Part shown: in pieces, positions 16,207 to 25,166 of the stretch | How the letters are laid out: each line of letters opens with the position of its first letter | How positions within the stretch are numbered: position 1 is the stretch's first letter | Assembly: GCF_003057745.1 (NCBI RefSeq) | Contig: NZ_QBJD02000007.1 | Location: 1 to 64,000, forward strand | From: Enterobacter sp. RIT418 | GTDB lineage: Bacteria > Pseudomonadota > Gammaproteobacteria > Enterobacterales > Enterobacteriaceae | Length of the DNA stretch: 64,000 nucleotides | Reading direction: 5' to 3' | The notes under the pieces: generated by a model | What the model was told of the DNA's origin: nothing | What the model saw: only the letters and a program-made list of their open reading frames with translations | Databases searched by the model: none | Position numbers and translations under genes: made by a program

Positions 16207-16236
16207 ATTGCGCTCCGGTTATTACCGGAGCGTAAT
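16207..16236 (+). terminator. Hairpin after the DUF2171 gene
   Basis: CGCTCCGGT (16211-16219) pairs with ACCGGAGCG (16224-16232), loop TATT. The stem extends outwards with ATTG/TAAT, including one G-U pair. The following T-run is short, so termination strength is uncertain. Confidence 0.55.
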
Positions 16237-16317
16237 GCTGTTTAAGCGAATGTGTTCGTGAATATAAATCCGCAGGGCGACGCGTCCAGGTAGATAATCA
16301 TCGCACCTCGCTTTTTT

Positions 16318-17706
16318 TCAGCCCATTATTTCAAGCGTCTGCTGCTTCGGCCTCTCCAGCAATTCAACTGCTTCTTGATACGTCCGCACGTTATTATATC
16401 CCATCACCAGCCCGTAGCGCCTGCCGGACCCGCGGTACCACTCCGAAAGCGCGTTGACCTGAAGCTGGTGCTGCTGCCAGCAGCGCGCCACTTCCCGGTC
16501 GGCGCTGCCGCGGGTGAGAAACGCCACGATGTGCATCCCGCCGTCGTTTTGCTCGGTGAAGAAACGATCCCCGTATACCTCCCGCAGGGCGGCAATCATC
16601 CAGTCGCGGCGGGTCTGGTACAGGGCGCGCATCTTCTTGAGGTGGCGGAAAAAATGGCCCTCGTTCAAGAAGGCGGTGAGGATTTTTTGCGTCAGGATCG
16701 GCTGGCCGCTGGCGACAATCTCCGCGCAGTCGGTGAACGCGTCGACGGTGCTGGCGGGCATCACCACGTAGCCTATCCGCAGCGAGGGCATAATGGTTTT
16801 GCTGAAGGTGCCCATAAAAATCACCCGGTCGTGCTGGTCCAGGCTCTTAAGCGACGGCAGCACCTTGCGGGTGTAGTGAAACTCCCCGTCGTAGTCGTCC
16901 TCGATAATCCACGATGCGTTCTGGCCTGCCCAGTCGAGAAGCTGCTGCTTGCGCGGCAGGGAGAGCGTCACCGCCAGCGGGCTCTGGTGCGACGGCGTAA
17001 CGATGGCAAAGCGCGCGTCGCGATGGTGGCGCAGCAGGTAGTCGGTGTCGAGGCCGGACCGATCGACGGGGACGGTGTGCAGGCGCGGCACTATCCGCTT
17101 GAGCAGCTGCTGGCCCATAAAATAGCCCGGATCCTCAAACACCACCTTGTCGCTGCGGCTGGCGAGAGTATCGAGGATCAGGCGCAGGCTGCCGCTGTAG
17201 CCGCTGGTGATCATCACCTGTTCAGCGGTGCAGGAGAGCCCGCGCGAGATGTTGAGATAGCGGGCGATGGCCTGGCGCAGCGGATACCAGCCCATCACGG
17301 GCGGGTTGAGCATCTCCTCCTGACGCATGGCGCGCGTGGCCTGTCCCGCCAGCAGCAGCCATTTTTTATAGGGGAAGGCGTCGAGGGACGGAACGCCCGG
17401 ACGGAGAAAACCGGCGCGCTCGCGCTGCGTAATCAGCGATTCCGGGAGCGTGCCGGTCGCCTGCGCCTCCGGCCCGCTTTCGGCAGGCAGCAAAAGGTCG
17501 GGATTCACCCGCGTGCCGCGCGCCCCGGCGCTCACCAGATAGCCTTCGCCGATCAGAATGGCGTACGCCGTCTCCACGGTTTTGCGCGCCACCTTCAGCT
17601 GCGCGGCCAGCACGCGAATGGCGGGAACCCTGTCGCCGGGCTTCAGCACGCCGCGCGCGATGTTGTCCCGATAGCGGCTGTAAATCTCATGGTAGCCGGG
17701 CTTCAT
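16318..17706 (-). CDS. MocR-type GntR/aminotransferase-fold regulator, YjiR-like
   Basis: 462 residues. The N-terminal winged helix-turn-helix (residues 5-70, GVLKPGDRVPAIRVLAAQLKVARKTVETAYAIL) is joined to a class I aminotransferase fold with the PLP-binding lysine in GTFSKTIMPSLRIGY and the EDDYDGEF motif. MocR proteins sense a vitamin B6 vitamer or an amino-compound and activate or repress neighbouring genes. The closest match I recall is E. coli YjiR, which lies in the same genomic region. It is divergent from the CMD-domain gene, with an inverted repeat in the spacer that is probably its operator. The target metabolite is unknown. Confidence 0.83.
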   Translation of the reverse strand: MKPGYHEIYSRYRDNIARGVLKPGDRVPAIRVLAAQLKVARKTVETAYAILIGEGYLVSAGARGTRVNPDLLLPAESGPEAQATGTLPESLITQRERAGFLRPGVPSLDAFPYKKWLLLAGQATRAMRQEEMLNPPVMGWYPLRQAIARYLNISRGLSCTAEQVMITSGYSGSLRLILDTLASRSDKVVFEDPGYFMGQQLLKRIVPRLHTVPVDRSGLDTDYLLRHHRDARFAIVTPSHQSPLAVTLSLPRKQQLLDWAGQNASWIIEDDYDGEFHYTRKVLPSLKSLDQHDRVIFMGTFSKTIMPSLRIGYVVMPASTVDAFTDCAEIVASGQPILTQKILTAFLNEGHFFRHLKKMRALYQTRRDWMIAALREVYGDRFFTEQNDGGMHIVAFLTRGSADREVARCWQQHQLQVNALSEWYRGSGRRYGLVMGYNNVRTYQEAVELLERPKQQTLEIMG

Positions 17707-17742
17707 GTCCTACCTCGTTTCACGGTTTTTGTGTCTTTTTAC

Positions 17743-17783
17743 TATGTCATGAACGGCGTAGATTTGCTGCATCGCATGACATA
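17743..17783. promoter_or_regulatory. Inverted repeat, probable MocR operator
   Basis: TATGTCATG (17743-17751) and CATGACATA (17775-17783) form a perfect 9-base inverted repeat. The arms are 32 bases apart, three helical turns, in the 103-base spacer between the MocR gene and the divergent CMD gene. The spacing suggests a dimer gripping both arms on one DNA face. Confidence 0.55.
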
Positions 17784-17809
17784 TGCCGCAAACAAAAAGA
17801 GGTAAGACG

Positions 17810-18289
17810 ATGAGCACTCGCGTTAATCACCATAAAGCTACACCTGCACTCGCCAACGCGCTGTCCGCCCTGAGCATTGAAGTGGCGAAAACCTCCATCG
17901 ACCCGGCGCTCAAGCACCTGATCGACATTCGCGTGTCGCAGCTGAACGGCTGCACCTTCTGCCTGGATATGCACTCGAAAGAGGCCAAAATTGCCGGCGA
18001 GCGCGAGCTGCGCCTGTACCACCTGGCGGCATGGCGCGAGTCCCCGCTGTTTAGCGCCCGCGAAAAAGCGGCGCTGGCGTTTACCGAAGCGCTGACGCAC
18101 ATCGGCGCGCACGGCGTGAGCGACGCGCTGTACCGCAGCGTGGCGGAGCATTTTTCGGACGTGGAGATTTCAGAGCTGAATTTTGCCATCGTGGCGATAA
18201 ACGCCTGGAACCGTCTGGGGATCACCTCGCGTATGGAGCCCGGCTCGCTGGATGTGGCCTACGGCCTGAACAAGGCTAACCTGGAATAA
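17810..18289 (+). CDS. Carboxymuconolactone-decarboxylase/AhpD-like peroxidase-fold protein
   Basis: 159 residues from the ATG at 17810, which follows AGAGG. An all-helical CMD domain has a redox pair C48-x2-C51 in LNGCTFCLDMHS and the AhpD-type EREKAALAFTEALT segment. Proteins with this C-x2-C-x3-H pattern work as alkylhydroperoxidase partners or redox enzymes. It is probably the target of the divergent MocR regulator. The ring-cleavage decarboxylase role is unlikely, given the thiol pair and the neighbours. Confidence 0.8.
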   Translation: MSTRVNHHKATPALANALSALSIEVAKTSIDPALKHLIDIRVSQLNGCTFCLDMHSKEAKIAGERELRLYHLAAWRESPLFSAREKAALAFTEALTHIGAHGVSDALYRSVAEHFSDVEISELNFAIVAINAWNRLGITSRMEPGSLDVAYGLNKANLE

Positions 18290-18299
18290 TTCCTCGTTC

Positions 18300-18412
18300 G
18301 ACCGCCCGGTGGCGCTGCGCTGACCGGGCCTACGCGATCCCGTAGGCCGGATAAGCGCAGCGCTGCCTCGGCACAACGCTGCGCGCTTTGCCGAGGCAGC
18401 GTCGGCGGGGTG
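18300..18412. repeat. REP/BIME-like palindromes
   Basis: The spacer between the convergent CMD and autotransporter genes is filled with GC-rich palindromes: GCCCGGT...ACCGGGC, then a GTAGGCCGGATAAGCGCAGCG unit of the classical enterobacterial REP type, and a CTGCCTCGGC/GCCGAGGCAG stem. They probably end and protect both transcripts. Confidence 0.6.
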
Positions 18413-18416
18413 TACG

Positions 18417-21400
18417 TCAGAACGCCAGCCGGTACGTGGCGGTAACGCCCTGACGCGTTTCGTGATCCGAGGCATTGACGCTGTAGCCCACGCCAAAGGT
18501 CATGTTGCCTTTCTGGAATTTGACCCCAGCCTGGCCGGTAAAGGCGGTGTCGTCGAGCGTCTCTGCCGAGATAACGTCGCTGCCGCGAATGCCGACGGCG
18601 TGTAGCCTGCTGTCAATGTCCCGATCGCCCGTCACGGCGACCACTCCGGCATCCGCCTGCGCGCTCAGGTTCCAGCCGGAATCGAGCGCGAAGGTTTTGT
18701 TCACCTTCACCCCGACCGGGAACTGCCAGATATCCTGGCTGCCTTTGTCGGTATGGAAGACCTTCTCGCCGCTGCCGCTTTTGGTATCAAAGGCATCCGT
18801 TTTCAGCTGGCTGTAGCGCGCGCCGGCGTAAGGGATCACGTCTACCACGTCCGTCTCAATCCGGTATTCCCCCCGCAGCCCGGCGCTCAGCATCTGGGCG
18901 TCGACGTTCGCATCAAACCGGCTGCCCATTCCCAGCCAGCCCGGCTGCTTCTGATTGATGTCGTTGCTGCTTTGCGTCAGGCTGACGTTGCCCGTCACGC
19001 TGAGCTGGCGCTGCGTCCAGCTCTGGTACAGCGAAACGCCCCAGAAGCTGAAGTCATTATGCGTGGCGCTGAAGTCACCGCGCGAATCGCTGTCGCCGTT
19101 TCCGGCGTGGAACGCCGCGCCCGAGCGCATCTCCCCGAAATCGGTGCCGTACGCTTTATCCGCGCCGAGCATCAGGCCGTAGAAGTTGCTGTCCTGACCG
19201 TAGCGCAGGCTGCCCGCGCTCAAATCGCTGCTGCGCGCATTGCCGTAAAGCGCATGCACCCACACGCTGGCGTCAGGCAGATCGTTTTGCAGCGGCGCGT
19301 TGGCAAGAGACGTTCTGTCGAGCAGCGCGTCGATGGCCGCCATGCCCGCCGCCCAGGTGTTGCTCTGCGCGCCGCCCGCGATGGCCATCTGCGCCGCGCT
19401 GTTCACCGTCCGCACAATCTGCTGGTTGGTCACGTCTGGCGTATCGACGGCAATGGAGAGGAAGCGCTGTCCGGCGGCACTTGCCGTGCGGTCGTTTTCT
19501 CCGCTGGCGATCAGCGTATTCAGGGCGTTCGGCGTCGCGATGCCGGGCAGTACGTCCTGCGCGTCGCGGGCCTGCGTCGAGACCGTCACCTCGCCGTTAC
19601 GGGCGGTGGTGGTGGCGCTGAGCAATCTGTTGAGGCGTAAATTATCGTTCTGCCAGCCGCCGCTGGCGATGTTGATATCGCTAAAACCTTTTGCCACCGA
19701 ATAGCTCTGATTGGCCTTGGCGTCAGCCACGTAAAGCGCGGCGCCGCTGGCGACCTTCAGCGTGCCGTTTTCGGCGTTGAGCGCCGCCCGGCCTGCGGTT
19801 AACGCTGCGCCGTCGACCATCAGCAGGGAGCGGTCGGCAAACTCCGCCGTATTGAAGGCGGCGTCGCGGTTGCTCGCGCTTCCCGTCAGGGAGCCGTCCA
19901 CCTTCAGGCCGCCCTGCGCGGCGTTCAGGGTTTGCGGAGCCTGAATGGCCAGCGCCGCGGTGATGGCGTCCTGGCCCCAGCGTGATCCCGAGTCGGCAAA
20001 TTCCGCTTCCGCTGCCGCCGTGGAGGTATCTCCCAGCACCAGCAGCGAGTTTTGCCCCACGGTCAGGCGGCCGTTAACGTCGCTGCTGCCAACGACAACC
20101 GTTGAGGCCGAGGCCAGCGTGCCGCTCTCGCTCCACGCCGGGTCGATAAACATTCGTGCGCCCTGCAGGTTTAGCGCCTGGGCGATCAGGGTTCCGGCGC
20201 TGTCCGCGCTACCCACGGCGATCTGCGCGTCCTTGCTGGCGTTGAGCCGTTCCGCCATAAGCGCGCCGTTAACGGCCAGCTGCGCGGAGTCCTTCAGGTC
20301 AACGTCCGCGTGGAGCGCGGCATGCTGTGCGATCGCTATCTTGCCGCTGCTGACCACGCCCGCCTGCGCGCTGCCGGAGGCGATGGTGTGATCCCCGGCG
20401 AGGATATTAAGCGAGCCATCCGAAGAAAGGGTCAGCCTGCCGTTAAGGTGGTTGCTTTCGCTGCCCGCGACCGTCGAGCCGAGGTTAAGCGTGCCCTGAT
20501 TTACCGCGATGTCGACGGCGGCGTTCGGCTGCCCGGCGACCTCAATCAGCGCGCCGCCCGCGGCGCCCGTCAGCGTCAGCGATTGATCGCCTTCAATCTC
20601 AATCTTCGGCGTGCCGGAGCCCTCAAAGCGCAGCTGCGACGCGCCAAAGCCGTTGGCAACGGCAATCGAACTCTCCGTCTGCGCATTGCCCGCGCCGATA
20701 ACCAGGCGGTTTTTGCTGGAGGTAACCTGGGTTGTTGCCAGCGTCGCCTGGCTGGTGGAGGCATCCGCCACGCTTGCCGTTCCGCCCGTGCTCCCCGGAT
20801 TTTCAATTTTGCCGAGCATCACCAGCGAGTTGCCGACGGCCGCGCCGATCAGCGCGTTGACCGCGGTCACGTAGTCCAGGCGGTAGATGCTATCCGTCAG
20901 GATCAGGGTGCTGTCCGTCAGCGACAGGTTTTTCCCGGTGGCGTTAAACCCGCCCGGAAGCGCGGCGGCGGTAGAGGCGTTAAACAGCCGGTCGGAGCGG
21001 GTCTGGAGCTGGCTGCCGTTGGTCATGGCAAGCGATGCACCGCTGCTGAGCGAGAGCGTATCGGCGATGATTTTTGTCCCGCTGAAGGTGAGCTTCCCGC
21101 TGCTGAGCTGCACGGGGGCGGTGATCGACCCTCCCGTCACGGTCAGCGCCGTGCCGACGTTTTCATTGCTAAAGCCGCCGGTGAAGCTCGCGCTATCCGT
21201 GAACGTTAACTGGCTAAAGTGGCTGAACTGTTTTCCGTCCAGCGAGGTGTTGCCCGCCAGGTGCAGGGTGCTGTTTTCACCGCTGCCGTACAGGTTTCCC
21301 CCGACTTTTGCGCTGGTCAGCCAGACGTCAGCGCGCTGGATGCTTTTGCCCGCGAGGTTGATGTCTCCTGACAGGGTACTGTCAGTGATCTTGACGTCCA

Positions 21401-22211
21401 CCGTGCCGCTGCCGGTATGGGCATCCACGCTGCCGGTGAGGACTGAGCGGGTAATGTCCATCGCAATCTTTGCCGCGCCGTTGGCGGTGATGTCGCCCGT
21501 CACTTGGCTATTATCGATGACGGCGGTAATCGCTTCCGGGCTCGCCGCGTAAAGCGCGCCCGTCAGGCTGCTGTCTTGAAGGGTGATGCGGTGCGCCCCG
21601 GTCCCTGACGCTAAGATCCCGCCGTTGACCTTGCTGTCGTTGGCGATCGTCACGTCGATGCTGTCGTTCGGCGTCAGAAACAGCGCCCAGCCGCTGGCAT
21701 ACGCTTTACTGACTGGGGTTACGCCCCTTTTATCGTAATCCACCCCGGCGTTCGCGCCGTTCAGCGTCGAGCCCTCTACGAGGATGCGGGTATGGGTCAG
21801 GGTGTTTGCACCACCCGCTTCAATCCAGTCTACCGTCGCGTTATTCACCAGCGAAATCTCGGCGCTGCCGTTTTTGCTGGCGTTAATGTAGTAGCCGCTG
21901 AGATCCGCGCCGTCCACCAGCAGGCGCTGGATATCCTTGTCCTTACGCGATGAGGTGCCGCTGGCTAAATAGATATTCTGCGCTTTTGCCGTGCTATTGA
22001 TGGCGGCATCCTGCGAGGGGGCGGTGAAATACCACGCTACGGGTTTCGGATCTAGCGGCGAGGTCATTTCATATTCCTCAAGCCCGCAGACGCCGGCTGC
22101 GGAATACGCGGTGCAGCTATTTGCCTGCGCAGCGAAAGGCATCAGCAGACTGCTCCCAAAAAGCACGCTCATGCGGGTGGCAATTTTAGAAAGTTGAAAC
22201 GTTTTGTTCAT
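18417..22211 (-). CDS. Autotransporter adhesin-type outer-membrane protein (type Va)
   Basis: 1264 residues. The signal peptide covers about residues 1-30 (ending PFAAQA), followed by a mature start with a small Cys loop (NSCTAYSAAGVC). The passenger up to about residue 985 is a long repetitive beta-helix rich in Ser, Thr, Gly and Asn (GSL-, ITDSTLSGDI-type strands). The last about 280 residues are the autotransporter barrel, from DASVWVHALYG to a terminal YRLAF ending in Phe, as the BAM complex requires. No protease triad or GDSL motif was seen, so adhesion or aggregation is the likely role. A 330-base AT-rich spacer separates it from a divergent LuxR-type regulator, which may control it. 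Confidence 0.88.
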   Translation of the reverse strand: MNKTFQLSKIATRMSVLFGSSLLMPFAAQANSCTAYSAAGVCGLEEYEMTSPLDPKPVAWYFTAPSQDAAINSTAKAQNIYLASGTSSRKDKDIQRLLVDGADLSGYYINASKNGSAEISLVNNATVDWIEAGGANTLTHTRILVEGSTLNGANAGVDYDKRGVTPVSKAYASGWALFLTPNDSIDVTIANDSKVNGGILASGTGAHRITLQDSSLTGALYAASPEAITAVIDNSQVTGDITANGAAKIAMDITRSVLTGSVDAHTGSGTVDVKITDSTLSGDINLAGKSIQRADVWLTSAKVGGNLYGSGENSTLHLAGNTSLDGKQFSHFSQLTFTDSASFTGGFSNENVGTALTVTGGSITAPVQLSSGKLTFSGTKIIADTLSLSSGASLAMTNGSQLQTRSDRLFNASTAAALPGGFNATGKNLSLTDSTLILTDSIYRLDYVTAVNALIGAAVGNSLVMLGKIENPGSTGGTASVADASTSQATLATTQVTSSKNRLVIGAGNAQTESSIAVANGFGASQLRFEGSGTPKIEIEGDQSLTLTGAAGGALIEVAGQPNAAVDIAVNQGTLNLGSTVAGSESNHLNGRLTLSSDGSLNILAGDHTIASGSAQAGVVSSGKIAIAQHAALHADVDLKDSAQLAVNGALMAERLNASKDAQIAVGSADSAGTLIAQALNLQGARMFIDPAWSESGTLASASTVVVGSSDVNGRLTVGQNSLLVLGDTSTAAAEAEFADSGSRWGQDAITAALAIQAPQTLNAAQGGLKVDGSLTGSASNRDAAFNTAEFADRSLLMVDGAALTAGRAALNAENGTLKVASGAALYVADAKANQSYSVAKGFSDINIASGGWQNDNLRLNRLLSATTTARNGEVTVSTQARDAQDVLPGIATPNALNTLIASGENDRTASAAGQRFLSIAVDTPDVTNQQIVRTVNSAAQMAIAGGAQSNTWAAGMAAIDALLDRTSLANAPLQNDLPDASVWVHALYGNARSSDLSAGSLRYGQDSNFYGLMLGADKAYGTDFGEMRSGAAFHAGNGDSDSRGDFSATHNDFSFWGVSLYQSWTQRQLSVTGNVSLTQSSNDINQKQPGWLGMGSRFDANVDAQMLSAGLRGEYRIETDVVDVIPYAGARYSQLKTDAFDTKSGSGEKVFHTDKGSQDIWQFPVGVKVNKTFALDSGWNLSAQADAGVVAVTGDRDIDSRLHAVGIRGSDVISAETLDDTAFTGQAGVKFQKGNMTFGVGYSVNASDHETRQGVTATYRLAF

Positions 22212-22540
22212 TATTTATATCCCTCTATACATGCATTACGCTTAAGCCGAAAACGGCATTAAATTCGAACAATGCTTAATTCCTTGTTACATTTCGAAGC
22301 ATAACAAAATGAGGGGGCGGTATTATTAGGATTGATCTTCGTGAAGTTGGAAAATTCTTATTAGAAATCTCATGCATATGTTATGTGAGATAAAATCAGC
22401 GTGCTTTTTTATTGAAATGTGATGAATAGCACGATCTGTTCTTGAGTGTTAAGAATTTTCCTATAACGTGCGGAAAAAAGCGTATTGATATTAAAAACAT
22501 TTATGAGGATTATGAATTAATCCGCAGAGATGTTAGGGTT

Positions 22541-23158
22541 ATGAGAATGGTAATTGTGATTTCATCCTGTAGGTATTTCAGGCAAGGGTTTGATTTATTG
22601 TTAAAAACCCTCAATCCTGAGGCGTCTATCTTTACTGACGTCACGTATGTGGATGATATTAAAAAAGCGCACAGGGACAATCTTGCGCGCGCCAAAGCTA
22701 TCGTAGTGGATTATGGCCAGTCAGACATTAAGGCGCTGAATACTCTCCTTGAGGTTAAAGGTAAATATCCGAACGCTATGGTGATATTCATCACGCGGGA
22801 GGCCTGCTTCGACAGCACCATTGAAAATATATTGATTAACACGGCCGCAGATTTAACCATAGACTGTAAATCTTCTGTGAATAAAGTGACCCAGTGCCTG
22901 TCGCGCTTTACGATCGCCGACCAGCGGATCACCATTTTTAAAAATATGCGCTGGTGTAATATTGAACGCGAAAAAAGCCTGACCAAAATGGAATCGCTGC
23001 TGTTGCCCTATATTGTCTCCGGTAAAAAGAACAAGGAAATATCGCGCTGCGTTAACGTGACGGGAAAAACGGTAAGCCATCACCGCAGGAATATTTATAA
23101 AAAGTTCGCGGTAAACAATCTGACCGGATTATATAAAAAGTTCGACCACAGTGTATAA
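22541..23158 (+). CDS. LuxR-family transcriptional regulator
   Basis: About 205 residues from the ATG at 22541 (MRMVIVISSCRYF). An in-frame TTG at 22442 would add 33 residues but lacks a ribosome site. The N-terminal half resembles a degenerate receiver (AIVVDYGQSD, VIFITRE), without the full acidic pocket, so control by phosphorylation is doubtful. The C-terminal HTH reads LTKMESLLLPYIVSGKKNKEIS...TVSHHRRNIYKKF. This layout is common for orphan enterobacterial regulators of surface structures. Divergent from the autotransporter gene; a small gene follows by 20 bases. The AT-rich codons suggest later acquisition than the flanks. Confidence 0.75.
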   Translation: MRMVIVISSCRYFRQGFDLLLKTLNPEASIFTDVTYVDDIKKAHRDNLARAKAIVVDYGQSDIKALNTLLEVKGKYPNAMVIFITREACFDSTIENILINTAADLTIDCKSSVNKVTQCLSRFTIADQRITIFKNMRWCNIEREKSLTKMESLLLPYIVSGKKNKEISRCVNVTGKTVSHHRRNIYKKFAVNNLTGLYKKFDHSV

Positions 23159-23178
23159 ATGCGATCGCGGGTGAAACA

Positions 23179-23511
23179 ATGGACAAAATGATTGCTGCTC
23201 AACGAAATCTGAAAGAAGCGCTGCTAGTGCTGGCACAGGACGCCGACTTTACCGAAAAACACCTGCGCGCGTATCGCCAGTGCATTAACCCCGCCACGGC
23301 GCAGGGGATACCCGCGGTGATCCGCAAAGACTATTACCGCCTGGCCGACCGCTTCGCGCCGCTGGTGGCGCGCAGCGATGGCGACAAGGCGGTTTTCGAC
23401 GCGGCCACACTCAACGACATCGCCCCTGCGGTGATGGAGCTCTTCGTCCGCCTGACGGAGTGGATAACCCTTGAACACTATCTGTTAAACCAGCGGGTGC
23501 ATTACGCCTGA
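23179..23511 (+). CDS. Conserved small protein of unknown function
   Basis: 110 residues, helical and soluble, with no signal, Cys or known motif. It contains AVIRKDYYRLADRFAPLV and a C-terminal aromatic-rich helix LTEWITLEHYLLNQRVHYA. It begins 20 bases after the LuxR-type gene on the same strand, so it is probably cotranscribed. GC content is like the core genome, in contrast to the preceding regulator. The start ATG lacks a strong ribosome site, which fits coupled translation. No function can be assigned. Confidence 0.6.
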   Translation: MDKMIAAQRNLKEALLVLAQDADFTEKHLRAYRQCINPATAQGIPAVIRKDYYRLADRFAPLVARSDGDKAVFDAATLNDIAPAVMELFVRLTEWITLEHYLLNQRVHYA

Positions 23512-23590
23512 GGGCCGTTTCCCCGCACGTCTTTCCGCGCGTTGTTACCAATTATTGCGCTTTACCCTTTTGTTTCTTGATACTTACCCT

Positions 23591-23603
23591 GATAACTATT
23601 ATC
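23591..23603. promoter_or_regulatory. Probable MarR operator
   Basis: The palindrome GATAA-CTA-TTATC lies 28 bases before the MarR gene and is nested in a wider TTACCC...GGGTAA repeat. MarR proteins commonly autoregulate through such sites over the -10 region. The pattern is seen; binding is inferred. Confidence 0.5.
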
Positions 23604-23631
23604 TTGATTGGGTAATACGAGAGGGCTCCCC

Positions 23632-24102
23632 ATGAGTGAAGATAATCTGTTCAGCCGCAGGCCGATGGGCATGCGGATGGCGATGATCGTGCGCCAGTGG
23701 CGCGCGGTGATTGACGACGCCATTCTTGATACGGGGCTGACCCAGTCAAGCTGGACGGTGATGATGCAGCTGCACCAGCTGGGGGATAACGTCTCGGTCA
23801 GCGAGCTGGCGGAGGTGCAGGGCATTGAGCTGCCGCCGCTGATGCGCACGATAGCCCAGCTTGAACTGCGGGGATACCTGCTGCGCACCACGTCGCCGTA
23901 TGACAAACGCATCCGCCTGCTGGCGCTGACGCCGGATGGCCACGCCATTCTGCGCAGGCTAAACAGCGTTATTGAAACCTATCAGGCCCGCGTATCGCAA
24001 AACATCGCGCCGGAACATCTCGAGATTTTCAGCGCAACGCTTAATCAATTCGCCTGCAATTTGCGGACTATCCGCGAAGAAGATAACAAGACCGAAAAAT
24101 AA
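23632..24102 (+). CDS. MarR-family regulator of the downstream efflux genes
   Basis: 156 residues from the ATG at 23632 (MSEDNLFSRRP). The winged helix lies at about residues 45-115 (VSVSELAEVQGIELPPLMRTIAQLELRGYLLRTTSPYDKRIRLLALT), including the wing Asp-Lys-Arg pattern of MarR proteins that recognise palindromes. It probably represses this operon until an aromatic or phenolic ligand binds. The stop overlaps the start of the membrane-fusion gene (TAATGA), so they are coupled. The first gene of a three-gene operon. Confidence 0.85.
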   Translation: MSEDNLFSRRPMGMRMAMIVRQWRAVIDDAILDTGLTQSSWTVMMQLHQLGDNVSVSELAEVQGIELPPLMRTIAQLELRGYLLRTTSPYDKRIRLLALTPDGHAILRRLNSVIETYQARVSQNIAPEHLEIFSATLNQFACNLRTIREEDNKTEK

Positions 24103-25166
24103 TGACCCCTGAACAAAAGTTTGCCCGGTGGGTAAGGGTAAGTATTGCCTCTTTCCTGCTGATGTTTGTCTACTTTATCGTCGCGGATATCTGGATCCCG
24201 CTGACGCCGGACTCCACCGTCATGCGCGTGGTGACGCCGGTCTCCGCGCGCGTGTCGGGCTACGTGGCGGCGGTGCATGTCCATAACAACAGCCAGGTGA
24301 AGAAGGGCGATCTGCTCTTTGAGCTGGACGCTACGCCGTTTCGCAATAAGGTCGAAGCCGCGCAAATCGCGCTGGAGCAGGCGCGCCTGTCGAACGACCA
24401 GCTGGATGCGCAAATCGCCGCCGCGCAGGCCAGCCTGAAAACCGCCGTGCTGACCGCGCGCAACGATAAAGTCACCTTCGAGCGCTACCGGAAGCTCAGC
24501 ACCCTCCAGAACGTTTCGCAGTCGGATCTGGACAAGGTGCGCACGGCCTGGCAGAGCAGCGAGCAGTCCGTCCATTCTATAGAGGCGAACATCCACAACC
24601 TGCGCATCCAGCGCGGCGAGCGGGATGAGCACCGCAACGTGACGCTGCAAAAATACCGCAACGCGCTGGACGACGCGCAGCTCAACCTCGCCTGGACGAA
24701 GGTCTACGCCGAGGCGGACGGCACGGTGAGTAACCTGCAGCTCAGCCCGGGATTTTATGCCTCCTCCGGCTCCGCCGCGCTGGCGCTGGTAAACAACCAG
24801 ACCGATATCGTGGCTGATTTCCGCGAGAAGAGCCTGCGCCATACCCATCAGGGAACCGACGCGGCCGTGGTATTCGACGCCTTCCCGGGCCAGGTTTTCC
24901 GCGCCCACGTCACCAGCAGCGATGCGGGTATCCTCGCCGGGCAGGAGTCGGTGAACGGCGAGCTGTCCCAGCCGGAGACCTCCAACCGCTGGGTGCGCGA
25001 CGCCCAGCGGATGCGCATTCACGTGGCGCTGGACGAGCCGCTGCCAAAAAGCCTGCCGACCGGCGCGCGCGCCACCGTGCAGCTCTACAACAGCGAAGGG
25101 CCGTTCTCCCGCTTCTTCTCCGGGATGCAAATTCATCTGGTGAGCCTGCTGCACTATGTCTATTAA
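24102..25166 (+). CDS. HlyD-family membrane-fusion (periplasmic adaptor) protein
   Basis: 354 residues. One N-terminal membrane helix (about 12-32) precedes a biotinyl-lipoyl half-domain (VSARVSGYVAAVHVHNNSQVKKGD), a long alpha-hairpin coiled coil (about 85-185) and the second lipoyl half with a beta-barrel (YAEADGTVSNLQLSPGFYASSG). It bridges an inner-membrane pump and an outer-membrane channel, like EmrA or AaeA. No TolC-like gene is present here, so the host TolC is the likely partner. It overlaps the next gene by 11 bases. Substrates are probably aromatic acids or drugs, judged from relatives only. Confidence 0.88.
   Translation: MTPEQKFARWVRVSIASFLLMFVYFIVADIWIPLTPDSTVMRVVTPVSARVSGYVAAVHVHNNSQVKKGDLLFELDATPFRNKVEAAQIALEQARLSNDQLDAQIAAAQASLKTAVLTARNDKVTFERYRKLSTLQNVSQSDLDKVRTAWQSSEQSVHSIEANIHNLRIQRGERDEHRNVTLQKYRNALDDAQLNLAWTKVYAEADGTVSNLQLSPGFYASSGSAALALVNNQTDIVADFREKSLRHTHQGTDAAVVFDAFPGQVFRAHVTSSDAGILAGQESVNGELSQPETSNRWVRDAQRMRIHVALDEPLPKSLPTGARATVQLYNSEGPFSRFFSGMQIHLVSLLHYVY

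Noticed and set aside
16375-17805. Plus-strand frame of 476 codons opposite the MocR gene
   Set aside because: Antisense shadow; the opposite strand has a complete two-domain regulator and the frame lacks any motif.
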